Assembly: GCF_029227915.1 (NCBI RefSeq)
Contig: NC_079888.1
Span: forward strand, 372,001 to 436,000
Source of the DNA: Hydractinia symbiolongicarpus
Taxonomy: Eukaryota > Cnidaria > Hydrozoa > Anthoathecata > Hydractiniidae
Reading direction: 5' to 3'
Length of the DNA stretch: 64,000 nucleotides
In this document: in pieces, positions 1 through 13,210 of the stretch
Position numbering within the stretch: the stretch's first letter is position 1
Layout: every line of letters begins with the position of its first letter
Position numbers and translations under genes: made by a program
Notes under the pieces: generated by a model
What the model was told of the DNA's origin: nothing
What the model saw: only the letters and a program-made list of their open reading frames with translations
The model's database searches: none

Positions 1-2481
1 TCCTACAGTCATTCGTTTCACTTTTAAAAGCGATACAACTTAGTAATATCGGAAAAAATCGCTAGATACATGTTGATACGAATATGTAAAGCAACCGTTG
101 TAACTCAAACTGATTGACACCGTTAGAAAGTCAATGAAATGTAGTTTTTGAAACTCTCTCTATTTCTTCAACGTGAGCTAACGGCTAGGATTGGTCCCAC
201 AGTAAAATATGACTTATTAATCTTAATTTTTAAATGAAGCGCTACCACAGCGCCCAGTGTATCTGCTGAGTTCCAGCAATCATGTCAAATTAAGAAGAAT
301 GTCATTCCTGGGAGACCAAGTGGCTCATTTATCACATTTATCAGGTCACAGTCCAGAATCAGTTCAACTAAGTCCCACAGTCGATCGGTTCACCGTCAAA
401 GGCGATACAACTTAGTAATATCGGAACAAAATCACTAAATACATGTTGGCACGAATATGTGAAGCAACAGTTGTAACTCAAACGCGCTACCACAGGGTCC
501 AGTGTAATCGCTGAGTTCCGGCAATCATGTCAAATTAAGAAGAATGTTATTTCTTGGAGTTCAATTGGCTCATTTATCGCATTTATAAGGTCACAGTCCA
601 GAAACAGTTCAACTAATTCCCACAGTCAATCCTTTCACTTTTAAAAGCGATACAACTTAGTAAGATCGGAACAAATCGCTAAATACATGTTGGTACGAAT
701 ATGTGAAGCAACCGTTGTAACTCAAACGGATTGACACCGTTAAAAAGTCAATGAAATGTAGTTTTTGAAACTGTCTCTATTTCTTCAGCGCGAACTAACG
801 GCTAGGATTGGTCCCACAGTAAAAAATGACTTATTTATGTAAAATTTTAAATGAAGCGCTACCGCAGGGTCCAGTGTAATCGCTGAGTTCCAGCAATCTT
901 GTCAAATTAAGAAGGTTGTCATTCCTTGGAGACCAAGTGGCTCATTTATCACATTTAGCAGGTCACAGTCAAGAATCAGTTCAATTAAGTCCCACAGTCA
1001 GTCGGTTCACCGTTGAAAGCGATACAACTTAGTAATGTCGGAACAGAATCACTAAATACATGTTGGTACAAATATGTGACGCAACCGTTGTAACTCAAAC
1101 GGATTGCCAGCGTTAAAAAGACAATGAAATGTAGTTTTTGAAACTGTCTCTATCTCTTCAGCGTGAGCTAACGGCTAGGATTGGTCCCACAGTAATAAAT
1201 GACTTATTAATCTTACATTTTAAATAAAGCGCTACCACAGGGTCCAGTGTAATCGCTGAGTTCCAGCAATCCTGTCAAATTAAGAAGAATGTCATTCCTT
1301 GGAGTCCAATTTGTTCATTTATCACATTTATCAGGTCACAGTCCAGAATCTGTTGAACTAAGTCCCACAGTCAATCGGTTCACCGTTAAAAGCAATACAA
1401 CTTAGTAATATCGGAACAAAATCACTAAATACATGTTGTAAACGAATATGTAACGCAACCGTTGTAACTCAAACGGATTGACACCGTTAAAAAGTCAATG
1501 AAATGTAGTTTTTGAAACTGTCTCTATTTCTTCAGCGCGAACTAACGGATAGGATTGGTCCCACAGTAAAAAATGACTTATTTATCTAAAGTTTTAAATG
1601 AAGCGCTACCGCAGGGACCAGTGTAATCGCTGAGTTCCAGCAATCTTGTCAAATTAAAAAGAATGTTGTTCCTTGGAGTCCAATTGGCGCATTTATCACA
1701 TTTATCAGGTCACAGTCCAGAATCACTTCAACTAAGTCCCACAGTCAATCGGTTCACCTTTAAAAGCGATACAACTTAGTAATATCGGAACAAAATCACT
1801 AAATACATGTTGGCACGAATATGTGAAGCAACCGTTGTAACTCAAACGGATTGACACCGTTAGAAAATCAATGGAAGTTAGTTTTTGAAACTGTCTCTAT
1901 TTCTTCAACGGGAACTAACGGATAGGATTGGTCCCACAGTTAGAAATGAATTATTTATCGAAATTTTAAAATTAAGCGCTACCACAGGGTCCGGTGTAAT
2001 CGCTGAGTTCCGGCAATCATGTCGAGTTAAAAAGAATGTTATTTCTTGGAGTTGAATTGGCTCATTTATCGCATTTATAAGGTCACAGTCCAGAAACAGT
2101 TCAATTAATTCCCACAGTCCATCGTTTCACTTTTAAAAGCGAAACAACTTAGTAAGATCGGAACAAATCGCTAAATACATGTTGGTACGAATACGTGACG
2201 CAATCGTTTTAACTCAAACGGATTGACACCGTTAGAAAGTCAATGAAATGTGGTTTTTGAAACTGTCTCTATTTCTTCAGCGCGAACTAACGGCTAGGAT
2301 TGGTCCCACAGTAAAAAATGACTTATTTATCTAAATTTCTAAATGAAGCGCTACCACAGGGTCCAGTGTATTCACTGAGTTCCGGGAATCATGTCGAGTT
2401 AAAAAGAATGTTATTTCTTGGAGTTCAATTGGCTCATTTATCACATTTATAAGGTCACAGTCCAGAAACAGTTCAATTAAT
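1..2481. repeat. 2481-bp HOR, copy 1 (six monomers plus one truncated)
   Basis: Position 1 matches position 2482, including the rare word TTCCTACAGTCATTCG, and the match continues to about 1494/3975. The unit holds six full monomers and one truncated monomer (junction near 484), which accounts for 2481 bp. The left end is cut by the window, so the true unit start is unknown. Confidence 0.85.
483..487. other. Monomer-internal deletion junction (about 128 bp lost)
   Basis: The sequence passes from CTCAAACG straight to CGCTACC. In a normal monomer (compare 728 and 857) 128 bp lie between these points, including the phase marker, the first GTCCCACAGT and the CCGTT before it. The result is a monomer of about 245 bp. 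The same junction recurs near 2965 and 7665. Confidence 0.85.
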
Positions 2482-3975
2482 TCCTACAGTCATTCGTTTC
2501 ACTTTTAAAAGCGATACAACTTAGTAATATCGGAAAAAATCGCTAGATACATGTTGATAGGAATATGTGAAGCAACCGTTGTAACTCAAACTGATTGACA
2601 CCGTTAGAAAGTCAATGAAATGTAGTTTTTGAAACTCTCTCTATTTCTTCAACGTGAGCTAACGGCTAGGATTGGTCCCACAGTAAAATATGACTTATTA
2701 ATCTTAATTTTTAAATGAAGCGCTACCACAGCGCCCAGTGTATCTGTTGAGTTCCAGCAATCATGTCAAATTAAGAAGAATGTCATTCCTGGGAGACCAA
2801 GTGGCTCATTTATCACATTTATCAGGTCACAGTCCAGAATCAGTTCAACTAAATCCCACAGTCGATCGGTTCACCGTCAAAGGCGATACAACTTAGTAAT
2901 ATCGGAACAAAATCACTAAATACATGTTGGCACGAATATGTGAAGCAACAGTTGTAACTCAAACGCGCTACCACAGGGTCCAGTGTAATCGCTGAGTTCC
3001 GGCAATCATGTCAAATTAAGAAGAATGTTATTTCTTGGAGTTCAATTGGCTCATTTATCGCATTTATAAGGTCACAGTCCAGAAACAGTTCAACTAATTC
3101 CCACAGTCAATCCTTTCACTTTTAAAAGCGATACAACTTAGTAAGATCGGAACAAATCGCTAAATACATGTTGGTACGAATATGTGAAGCAACCGTTGTA
3201 ACTCAAACGGATTGACACCGTTAAAAAGTCAATGAAATGTAGTTTTTGAAACTGTCTCTATTTCTTCAGCGCGAACTAACGGCTAGGATTGGTCCCACAG
3301 TAAAAAATGACTTATTTATGTAAAATTTTAAATGAAGCGCTACCGCAGGGTCCAGTGTAATCGCTGAGTTCCAGCAATCTTGTCAAATTAAGAAGGTTGT
3401 CATTCCTTGGAGACCAAGTGGCTCATTTATCACATTTAGCAGGTCACAGTCAAGAATCAGTTCAATTAAGTCCCACAGTCAGTCGGTTCACCGTTGAAAG
3501 CGATACAACTTAGTAATGTCGGAACAGAATCACTAAATACATGTTGGTACAAATATGTGACGAAACCGTTGTAACTCAAACGGATTGCCAGCGTTAAAAA
3601 GACAATGAAATGTAGTTTTTGAAACTGTCTCTATCTCTTCAGCGTGAGCAAACGGCTAGGATTGGTCCCACAGTAATAAATGACTTATTAATCTTACATT
3701 TTAAATAAAGCGCTACCACAGGGTCCAGTGTAATCGCTGAGTTCCAGCAATCCTGTCAAATTAAGAAGAATGTCATTCCTTGGAGTCCAATTTGTTCATT
3801 TATCACATTTATCAGGTCACAGTCCAGAATCTGTTGAACTAAGTCCCACAGTCAATCGGTTCACCGTTAAAAGCAATACAACTTAGTAATATCGGAACAA
3901 AATCACTAAATACATGTTGTAAACGAATATGTAACGCAACCGTTGTAACTCAAACGGATTGACACCGTTAAAAAG
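2482..3975. repeat. 2481-bp HOR, copy 2 (partial)
   Basis: This repeats 1-1494 at offset 2481 with only a few substitutions, for example near 3563 and 3650. It includes the same truncated monomer (junction near 2965) and the private word GTTGTAAACGAATATG near 3918. After about 3975 the sequence switches to a different monomer type, so the second copy is incomplete. Confidence 0.85.
2963..2967. other. Same 128-bp deletion junction, second copy
   Basis: CTCAAACG joins CGCTACC as at 484, carried along by the 2481-bp duplication. Confidence 0.85.
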
Positions 3976-6475
3976 ACAATGAAATATAGTTTTTGAAACT
4001 GTCTCTATTTCTTCAGCGTGAACTAACGGCTAGGATTGGTCCCACAGTAAAAAATGACTTATTTATCTAAATTTTTAAATGAAGCGCTACCACAGGGTCC
4101 AGTGTAATCGTTTGGTTCCGGCAATCATATGGAGTTAAAAAGAATGTTATTTCTTGGAGTCCAATTGGCTCATTTACCACATTTATAAGGTCACAGTCCA
4201 CAATCAGTTCAATTAAGTCTCACAGTCAATCGTTTCAGTTTTAAAAGCGATACAACTTAGTAATATCGGAAAAAATCGCTAGATACATGTTGATAAGAAT
4301 ATGTGAAGCAACCTTTGTAACTCAAACGGATTGACACCGTTAGAAAGTCAATAAAGGGTAGTTTTTGAAACTGTCTCTATTTCTTCAGCGTGAACTAACG
4401 GATAGGATTGGTCCCACAGTAAAAAAATGACTTATTTATCGAAATTTTTAAATGAAGCGCTACTACAGGGTCCAGCGTAATCGCTGAGTTCCGGCAATCA
4501 TGTCGAGTTAAAAAGAATGTTATTTCTTCGAGTTCAATTGTCTCATTTATCACATTTATAAGGTCACATTCCAGAAACAGTTCAATTAATTCCCACAGTC
4601 AATAGTTTCACTTTTAAAAGCGATACAACTTAGGGAGATCGGAACTAATCGCTAAATACATGTTGGTACGAATACTTGACGCAATTGTTGTAACTCAAAC
4701 GGATTGACACCGTTAGAAAGTCAATGAAATGTAGTTTTTGAAACTGTCTCTATTTCTTCAGCGTGAACTAACGGCTAGGATTGGTCCCACAGTAAAATAT
4801 GAGGTATTAATCTTAATTTTTAAATGAAGCGCTACCACACCGTCCAGTGTAATCGCTGAGTTCCAGCAATCCTGTCAAATTAAGAAGAATGTCATTTCTT
4901 GGAGTCCAATTGGTTCATTTATCACATTTATCAGGTCACAGTCCAGAATCAGTTGAACTAAGTCCCACAGTCAATCGTTTCACTTTTAAAAGCGATACAA
5001 CTTAGTAAGATCGGAACAAATCGTTAAATACATGTTGGTACGAATACGTGACGGAATCGTTGTAACTCAAACGGATTGACACCGTTAGAAAGTCAATGAA
5101 AGGTAGTTTTTGAAACTGTCTCTATTTCTTCAGCGCGAACTAACGGCTAGGATTGGTCCCACAGTAAAAAATGACTTATTTATCTAAATTTTTAAATGAT
5201 GAGCTACCACAGGGTCCAGTGTAATCGTTTGGTTCCGGCAATCATATCGAGTTAAAAAGAATGTTATTTCTTGGAGTCCAATTGGCTCATTTACCACATT
5301 TATAAGGTCACAGTCCAGAATCAGTTCAATTAAGTCTCACAGTCAATCGTTTCACTTTTAAAAGCGATACAACTTAGTAATATCGGAAAAAATCGCTAGA
5401 TACATGTTGATAAGAATATGTGAAGCAACCTTTGTAACTCAAACGGATTGACACCGTTAGAAAGTCAATAAAGGGTAGTTTTTGAAACTGTCTCTATTTC
5501 TTCAGCGTGAACTAACGGATAGGATTGGTCCCACAGTAAAAAAATGACTTATTTATCGAAATTTTTAAATGAAGCGCTACTACAGGGTCCAGCGTAATCG
5601 CTGAGTTCCGGCAATCATGTCGAGTTAAAAAGAATGTTATTTCTTCGAGTTCAATTGTCTCATTTATCACATTTATAAGGTCACAGTTCAGAAACAGTTC
5701 AATTAATTCCCACAGTCAATAGTTTCACTTTTAAAAGCGATACAACTTAGTGAGATCGGAACTAATCGCTAAATACATGTTGGTACGAATACTTGACGCA
5801 ATTGTTGTAACTCAAACGGATTGACACCGTTAGAAAGTCAATGAAATGTAGTTTTTGAAACTGTCTCTATTTCTTCAGCGTGAACTAACGGCTAGGATTG
5901 GTCCCACAGTAAAATATGACGTATTAATATTAATTTTTAAATGAAGCGCTACCACACCGTCCAGTGTAATCGCTGTGTTCCAGCAATCCTGTCAAATTAA
6001 GAAGAATGTCATTTCTTGGAGTCCAATTGGTTCATTTATCACATTTATCAGGTCACAGTCCAGAATCAGTTGAACTAAGTCCCACAGTCAATCGTTTCAC
6101 TTTTAAAAGCGATACAAGTTAGTAAGATCGGAACAAATCGCTAAATACATGTTGGTACGAATACGTGACGGAATCGTTGTAACTCAAACGGATTGACACC
6201 GTTAGAAAGTCAATGAAAGGTAGTTTTTGAAACTGTCTCTATTTCTTCAGCGCGAACTAACGGCTAGGATTGGTCCCACAGTAAAAAATGACTTATTTAT
6301 CTAAATTTTTAAATGATGAGCTACCACAGGGTCCAGTGTAATCGTTTGGTTCCGGCAATCATATCGAGTTAAAAAGAATGTTATTTCTTGGAGTCCAATT
6401 GGCTCATTTACCACATTTATAAGGTCACAGTCCAGAATCAGTTCAATTAAGTCTCACAGTCAATCGTTTCACTTT
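3976..6475. repeat. 1117-bp trimer HOR, about 2.1 copies
   Basis: The rare word TTTGGTTCCG stands at 4111, 5228 and 6345, exactly 1117 bp apart, and TGATAAGAAT at 4291 and 5408 keeps the same offset. The unit is three monomers. The repeat is clear from about 4090 to 6475; 3976-4089 is a transition monomer. GATGAGC at about 5198 and 6315 in place of GAAGCGC marks the second and third copies only, so those two share a later history. Confidence 0.85.
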
Positions 6476-7194
6476 TTAAAGCGATACAACTTAGTAGTAT
6501 CGGAAAAATCGCTAGATACATGTTGATACGAATATTTGAAGCAACCGTTGTAACTCAAACGGATTGACACCGTTAGAAAGTCAATGAAATGTAGTTTTTG
6601 AAACTGTCTCTATTTCTTCAGCGTAAACTAACGGCTAGGATTGGTCTCACAGTAAAATAAGACTTATTAATCTTAATTTTTAAATGAAGCGCTACCATAG
6701 CGCCCAGTGTATACACTGAGTTCCAGCAATCCTGTCAAATTAAGAAGATTGTCATTCCTTGAAGACCAAGTGGCTCATATATCACTTTTTGCAGGTCACA
6801 GTCAAGAATCAGTTCAATTAAGTCCCACAGTCAATCGTTTCACTGTTCAAAGCGATACAACTTAGTAAGATCGGAACAAATCGCTAAATACATGTTGGTA
6901 CGAATACGTGACGCAATCGTTGTCACTCAAACGGATTGACACCGTTAGAAAGTCAATGAAATGTAGTTTTTGAAACTGTCTCTATTTCTTCAGCGCGAAC
7001 TAACGGATAGGATTGGTCCCACAGTAAAAAATGACTTATTTATCTAAATTTCTAAATGAAGCGCTACCACAGGGTCCAGTGTATTCACTGAGTTCCGGGA
7101 ATCATGTCGAGTTAAAAAGAATGTTATTTCTTGGAGTTCAATTGGCTCATTTATCACATTTATAAGGTCACAGTCCAGAAACAGTTCAATTAAT
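6476..7194. repeat. Ordinary satellite monomers
   Basis: About two monomers without an obvious local tandem partner. From about 6950 they match 2240-2481 at offset 4713, including TATTCACTGAG and the unusual GTTCCGGGAATC. Confidence 0.7.
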
Positions 7195-7670
7195 TCCTAC
7201 AGTCAATCGTTTCACTTTTAAAAGCGATACAACTTAGTAATATCGGAAAAAAGTTGATACGAATATGTGAAGCAACCGTTGTAACTCAAACTGATTGACA
7301 CCGTTAGAAAGTCAATGAAATGTAGTTTTTGAAACTCTTTCTATTTCTTCAACGTGAACTAACGGCTAGGATTGGTCCCACAGTAAAATATGACTTATTA
7401 ATCTTAATTTTTAAATGAAGCGCTACCACAGCGCCCAGTGTATCCGCTGAGTTCCAGCAATCATGTCAAATTAAGAAGAATGTCATTCCTGGGAGACCAA
7501 GTGGCTCATTTATCACATTTATCAGGTGACAGTCCAGAATCAGTTCAACTAAGTCCCACAGTCGATCGGTTCACCGTCAAAGGCGATACAACTTAGTAAT
7601 ATCGGAACAAAATCACTAAATACATGTTGGCACGGATATGTGAAGCAACAGTTGTAACTTAAACGCGCTA
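7195..7670. repeat. Dispersed copy of the 2481-bp HOR start, with 13-bp deletion
   Basis: TTCCTACAGTC returns at about 7193 and the following sequence matches 2482-2966 at offset 4713, then 4700 after a 13-bp deletion at about 7253, where GGAAAAAA runs directly into GTTGATACG. The copy ends at the same 128-bp deletion junction (about 7665). It is a non-adjacent relative of the first block, separated from it by the trimer HOR. Confidence 0.8.
7663..7668. other. Same 128-bp deletion junction, third copy
   Basis: TTAAACG joins CGCTACC as at 484 and 2965, with one upstream substitution (CTCAAACG to CTTAAACG). Immediately after it the sequence resembles the CCGCAGGG-type monomer at 861 rather than the one at 491. 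Confidence 0.8.
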
Positions 7671-10600
7671 CCGCAGGGTCCAGTGTAATCGCTGAGTTTC
7701 AGCAATCTTGTCAAATTAAGAAGGTTGTCATTCCTTGGAGACCAAGTGGCTCATTTATCACATTTAGCAGGTCACAGTCAAGAATCAGTTCAATTAAGTC
7801 CCACAGTCAATCGTTTCACTTTTAAAAGCGATACAACTTAGTAATACCGGAAGAAATCGCTAAATACATGTTGGTACGAATCTTTGACGCAACCGTTGTA
7901 ACTCAAACGGATTTACACCATTAGAAAGTCAATGAAATGTAGTTTATGAAACTGTCTCTATTTCTTCAGCGCGAACTAACGGCTAGGATTGGTCCCACAG
8001 CAAAAAATGACATATTTATCTTAATTTTTAAATAAAACGCTTCCACAGCGCCCAGTGTAATCACTGAGTTCCGGCAATCATGTCGAGTTAAAAAGAATGT
8101 TATTTCTTGGAGTCGAATTGGCTCATTTATCACATTTATCAGGTCACAGTCCAGAATGAGTTCAACTAAGTCCCACAGTCAGTCGGTTCACCGTTAAAAG
8201 CGATACAACTTAGTAATATCGGAACAAAATCACTAAATACATGTTGGTACGAATCTTTGACGCAACCGTTGTAACTCAAACGGATTGATACCGCTAGAAA
8301 GTCAATGAAATGTAGTTTTTGAAACTGTCTCTATTTCTTCAGCGCGAAGTAACGGCTAGGATTGGTCCCACAGAAAAAAATGACATATTTATCTTAATTT
8401 TTAAATAAAGCGCTTCCACAGCGCCCAGTGTAATCACTGAGTTCCGGCAATCATGTCGACTTAAAAAGAATGTTATTTCTTGGAGTCCAATTGGCTCATT
8501 TATCACATTTATAAGATGACAGCCAGAATCAGTTCAATTAAGTCCCACAGTCAATCGTTTCAATTTTAAAAGCGATACCACTTAGTAATATCGAAAAAAA
8601 CACTTAATACATGTTGGTACGGATATGTGAAGCTACCGTTGTAACGCAAACGGATTGACAACGTTAGAAAGTCAATGAAAGGTAGTTTTTGAAACTGTCT
8701 CAATTTCTTCAGCGTGAACTAACGGATAGGATTGGTCCCACAGTAAAAAATTACTTATTTATCGAAATTTTTAAATAAAGCGCTACCACAGAGTCCAGTG
8801 TAATCGCTGAGTTCCGGCAATCATGTCGAGTTAAAAAGAATGTTATTTCTTGGAGTTCAATTGGCTCATTTATCACATTTATAAGGTCACAGTCCAGAAA
8901 CAGTTCAATTAATTCCCACGGTCAATCGTTTCACTTTTAAAAGCGATACAACTTAGTAAGATCGGAACAAATCGCTAAATACATGTTGGTACGAATACGT
9001 GACGCAATCGTTGTCACTCAAACGGATTGACACCGTTAGAAAGTCAATGAAATGTAGTTTTTGAAACTGTCTCTATTTCTTCAGCGTGATCTAACGGATA
9101 GGATTGGTCCCACAGTAAAAAATGACTTATTTATCGAAATTTTTAAATGAAGCGCTACCACAGGGTCCAGTGTAATCGCTGAGTTCCGGCAATCATGTCA
9201 AATTAAGAAGATTGTCATTCCTTGGAGACCAAGTGGCTCATTTATCACATTTAGCAGGTCACAGTCCAGAATCAGTTCAATTAAGTCCCACAGTCAATCG
9301 TTTCACTTTTAAAAGCGATACAACTTAGTAATACCGGAAGAAATCGCTAAATACATGTTGGTACGTATCTTTGACGCAACCGTTGTAACTCAAACGGATT
9401 TACACCGTTAGAAAGTCAATGAAATGTAGTTTTTGAAACTGTCTCTATTTCTTCAGCGCGAACTAACGGCTAGGATTAGTCCCACAGAAAAAAATGACAT
9501 AATTATCTTAATTTTTAAATAATGCGCTTCCACAGCGCCCAGTGTAATCACTGAGTTCCGGCAATCATGTCGAGTTAAAAAGAATGTTATTTCTTGGAGT
9601 CCAATTGGCTCAATTATCACATTTATCAGTTCACAGTCCAGAATGAGTTCAACAAAGCCCACAGTCAATCGGTTCACCGTTAAAAGCGATACAACTTAGT
9701 ACTATCGGAACAAAATCACTAAATACATGTTGGTACGAATATGTGACGCAACCGTTATAACTCAAACGGATTGACACCATTAAAAAGACAATGAAATGTA
9801 GTTTTTGAAACTGTCTCTATTTCTTTAGCGTGATCTAACGGATAGGATTGGTCCCACAGTAAGAAATGACTTATTTATCGAAATTTTTAAATGAAGCGCT
9901 ACCACAGGGTCCAGTGTAATCGGTGAGTTCCGGCAATCATGTCAAATTAAGAAGATTGTCATTCCTTGGAGACCAAGTGGCTCATTTATCACATTTAGCA
10001 GGTCACAGTCCAGAATCAGTTCAATTAAGTCCCACAGTCAATCGTTTCACTTTTAAAAGCGATACAACTTAGTAATACCGGAAGAAATCGCTAAATACAT
10101 GTTGGTACGGATCTTTGACGCAGCCGTTGTAACTCAAACGGTTTGACACCGTTAGAAAGTCAATGAAATGTAGTTTTTGAAACTGTCTCTATTTCTTCAG
10201 CGCGAACTAACGGCTAGGATTGGTCCCACAGTAAAATATTACTTATTTATCGAAATTTTTAAATAAAGCGCTACCACAGGGTTCAGTGTAATGGCTGAGT
10301 TCCTGCAATCATGTCGAGTTAAAAATAATGTTGTTTCTTGGAGTCCAATTGGCTCATTTATCACATTTATAAGATGACAGCCAGAATCAATTCAATTAAG
10401 TCCCACAATCAATCGTTTCACTTTTAAAAGCGATACCACTTAGTAATATCGAAAAAAACACTTAATACATGTTGGTACGGATATGTTAAGCAACCGTTGT
10501 AACGCAAACGGATTGACACCGTTAGAAAGTCAATGAAAGGTAGTTTTTGAAACTGTCTCTATTTCTTCAGCGTGAACTAACGGATAGGATTGGTCCCACA

Positions 10601-11160
10601 GTAAAAAATTACTTATTTATCGAAATTTTTCAATAAAGCGCTACCACAGGGTCCAATGTAATCGCTGAGTTCCGGCAATCATGTCGAGTTAAAAAGAATG
10701 TTATTTCTTGAAGTTCAATTGGCTCATTTATCACATTTATAAGGTCACAGTCCAGAAACAGTTCAATTAATTCCCACAGTCAATCGTTTCACTTTTAAAA
10801 GCGATACAACTTAGTAAGATCGGAGCAAATCGCTAAATACATGATGGTACGAATACGTGACACAATCGTTGTCACTCAAACGGATTGACACCGTTAGAAA
10901 GTCAATAAAATGTAGTTTTTGAAACTGTCTCTGTTTCTTCAGCGCGAACTAACGGCTAGGATTGGTCCCACAGTAAAAAATGACTTATTCATCTAAATTT
11001 TTAAATGAAGCGCTACCACAGGGTCCAGTATAATCGTTGAGTTCCGCCAATCATGTCGAGTTATAAAGAATGTTATTTCTTGGAGTCGAATTCGCTCATT
11101 TATCACATTTATAAGGTCACAGTCCAGAATCAGTTCAACTAAGTCCCACAGTCAATCAAT
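7671..11160. repeat. Mosaic of satellite monomers with partial HOR matches
   Basis: Nine or so monomers with overlapping older relations. 7800-8150 matches 9290-9640 at offset 1487. 8510-9060 matches 10368-10920 at offset 1858, marked by the shortened word GATGACAGCCAG at 8515 and 10373. 8245-9080 matches 14207-15042 at offset 5962. Substitutions between partners are more frequent than in the right half of the window. Confidence 0.75.
9100..10190. repeat. 744-bp dimer, about 1.5 copies
   Basis: 9100-9400 and 9844-10150 share the same two-type junction, with CAATCATGTCAAATTAAG at offset 744 and a following ATACCGGAAGAAATCGC run. The unit is two monomers. Confidence 0.7.
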
Positions 11161-13210
11161 TCACCGTTAAAGTTCAATTCATTTATAAGGTCACAGTCCA
11201 GAAACAGTTCAGTTAATTCCCACGGTCAATCGTTTCAATTTTAAAAGCGATACAACTTAGTAAGATCGGAACAAATCGCTAAATACATGTTGAATCGAAT
11301 ACGTGACGCAATCGTTGTAACTCAAACGGATTGCCACCGTTAGAAAGTTAATGAAATGTAGTTTTTGAAACTGTCTCTATTTCTTCAGCGTGAACTAAAG
11401 GCTAGGAATGGTCCCACAGTAAAATATGACTTATTAATCTTAATTTTTAAATGAAGCGCTACCACAGCGCCCAGTGTATCCGCTGAGTTCCAACAATCAT
11501 GTCAAATTAAGAAGATTGTCATTCTTTGGAGACCAAGTGGCTCATTTATCACATTTAGCAGGTCACAGTCCAGAATCAGTTCAATTAAGTTCCACAGTCA
11601 ATTGTTTCTCTTTTAAAAGCGATACAACTTAGTAAGATCGGAAGAAATCGCTAAATACATGTTGGTACGAATACGTGACGAAATCGTTGTCACTCAAACG
11701 GATTGACACCGTTAGAAAGTCAATGAAATGTAGTTTTTGAAACTGTCTCTGTTTCTTCAGTGGGAACTAACGGCTAGGATTAATCCCACAGAAAAAATGA
11801 CTTATTTATCGAAATTTTTAAATGAAGCGCTACCACATGGTCCAGTGTAATCGCTGAGTTCCGGCAATTATGTCGAGTTAAAAAGAATGTTATTCCTTGG
11901 AGTTCAATTGGCTCATTTATCACATTTATCAGGTCACAGTCCAGAATCAGTTCAACTAAGTCCCACAGTCAATCGGTTCACCGTTGAAAGCGATACAACT
12001 TGGTAATATCGGAACAAAATCATTAAATACATGTTGGTACGAATATGTGAAGCAACCGTTGTAACTCAAACGGATTGACACCGTTAGAAAGTCAATGAAA
12101 GTTAGTTTTTGAGACTGTGTCTATTTTTACAGCGGGAACTAACGGGTAGGATAGGTCCCACAGTAAAAATGACTTATTTATCGATATTTTTAAATGAAGC
12201 GCTACCACAGGGTCCAGTATAATTGTTGAGTTCCGGCAATCATGTCGAGTTAAAAAGAATGTTATTTCTTGGAGTTCAATTAGCTCATTTATCACATTTA
12301 TAAGGTCACAGTCCAGAAACAGTTCAATTAATTCCCACGGTCAATCGTTTCACTTTTAAAAGCGATACAACTTAGTAAGATCGGAACAAATCGCTAAATA
12401 CATGTTGGTACGAATACGTGACGCAATCGTTGTCACTCAAACGGATTGACACCGTTAGAAAGTCAATGAAATATAGTTTTTGAAGCTGTCTCTGTTTCTT
12501 CAGCGCGAACTAACGGCTAGGATTGGTCCCACAGTAAAAAATGACTTATTTATCTAAATTTTTAAATGAAGCGATACCACAGGGTCCAGTATAATCGTTG
12601 AGTTCCGGCAATCATGTCGAGTTATAAAGAATGTTATTTCTTGGAGTCGAATTGGCCCATTTATCACATTTATAAGGTCACAGTCCAGAATCAGTTCAAC
12701 TAAGTCCCACAGTCAATCGGTTCACCGTTAAAGGAGATACAGCTTAGTAATATCGGAACAAAATCACTAAATACATGTTGGTACGAATATGTGACGCAAC
12801 TGTTGTAACTCAAACGGATTGCCACCGTTAAAAAGACAATGAAATGTAGTTTTTGAAACTGTCTCTATCTCTTCAGCGCCAACTAACGGCTAGGATTGGT
12901 CCCACAGTAAAATATGACTTATTAATCTTAATTTTTAAATGAAGCGCTACCACAGCGCCCAGTGTATCCGCTGAGTTCCAACAATCATGTCAAATTAAGA
13001 AGATTGTCATTCCTTGGAGACCAAGTGGCTCATTTATCACATTTAGCAGGTCACAATCCAGAATCAGTTCAATTAAGTTCCACAGTCAATTGTTTCTCTT
13101 TTAAAAGCGATACAACTTAGTAAGATCGGAAGAAATCGCTAAATACATGTTGGTACGAATACGTGACGAAATCGTTGTCACTCAAACGGATTGACACCGT
13201 TAAAAAGTTA
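10940..13210. repeat. Tetramer HOR, offset 1488 bp, about 1.5 copies
   Basis: 11400-11720 matches 12888-13208 at offset 1488 (CAACAATCAT at 11491 and 12979; TCCACAGTCA at 11591 and 13079). Left of the 11170 junction the offset is 1561 (TTATAAAGAA at 11061 and 12622), the difference being the 73-bp gain. So the junction lies in only one of the two copies. Confidence 0.75.
11161..11240. other. Recombination junction with 73-bp net gain
   Basis: After TTCACCGTTAA at 11160-11170 the expected GCGATACAAC is replaced by AGTTCAATTC, part of the preceding region of a monomer. About 73 bp around the second GTCCCACAGT is therefore present twice, in a diverged form. The repeat copy also lacks 13 bp of GGCTCATTTATCA. 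The phase marker distance here is 446 bp rather than 373. Confidence 0.8.

Noticed and set aside
9453-9677. Minus-strand 74-codon open frame
   Set aside because: An antisense reading of an ordinary monomer. The matching frame is interrupted in most neighbours, and there is no promoter, splice or poly-A context.
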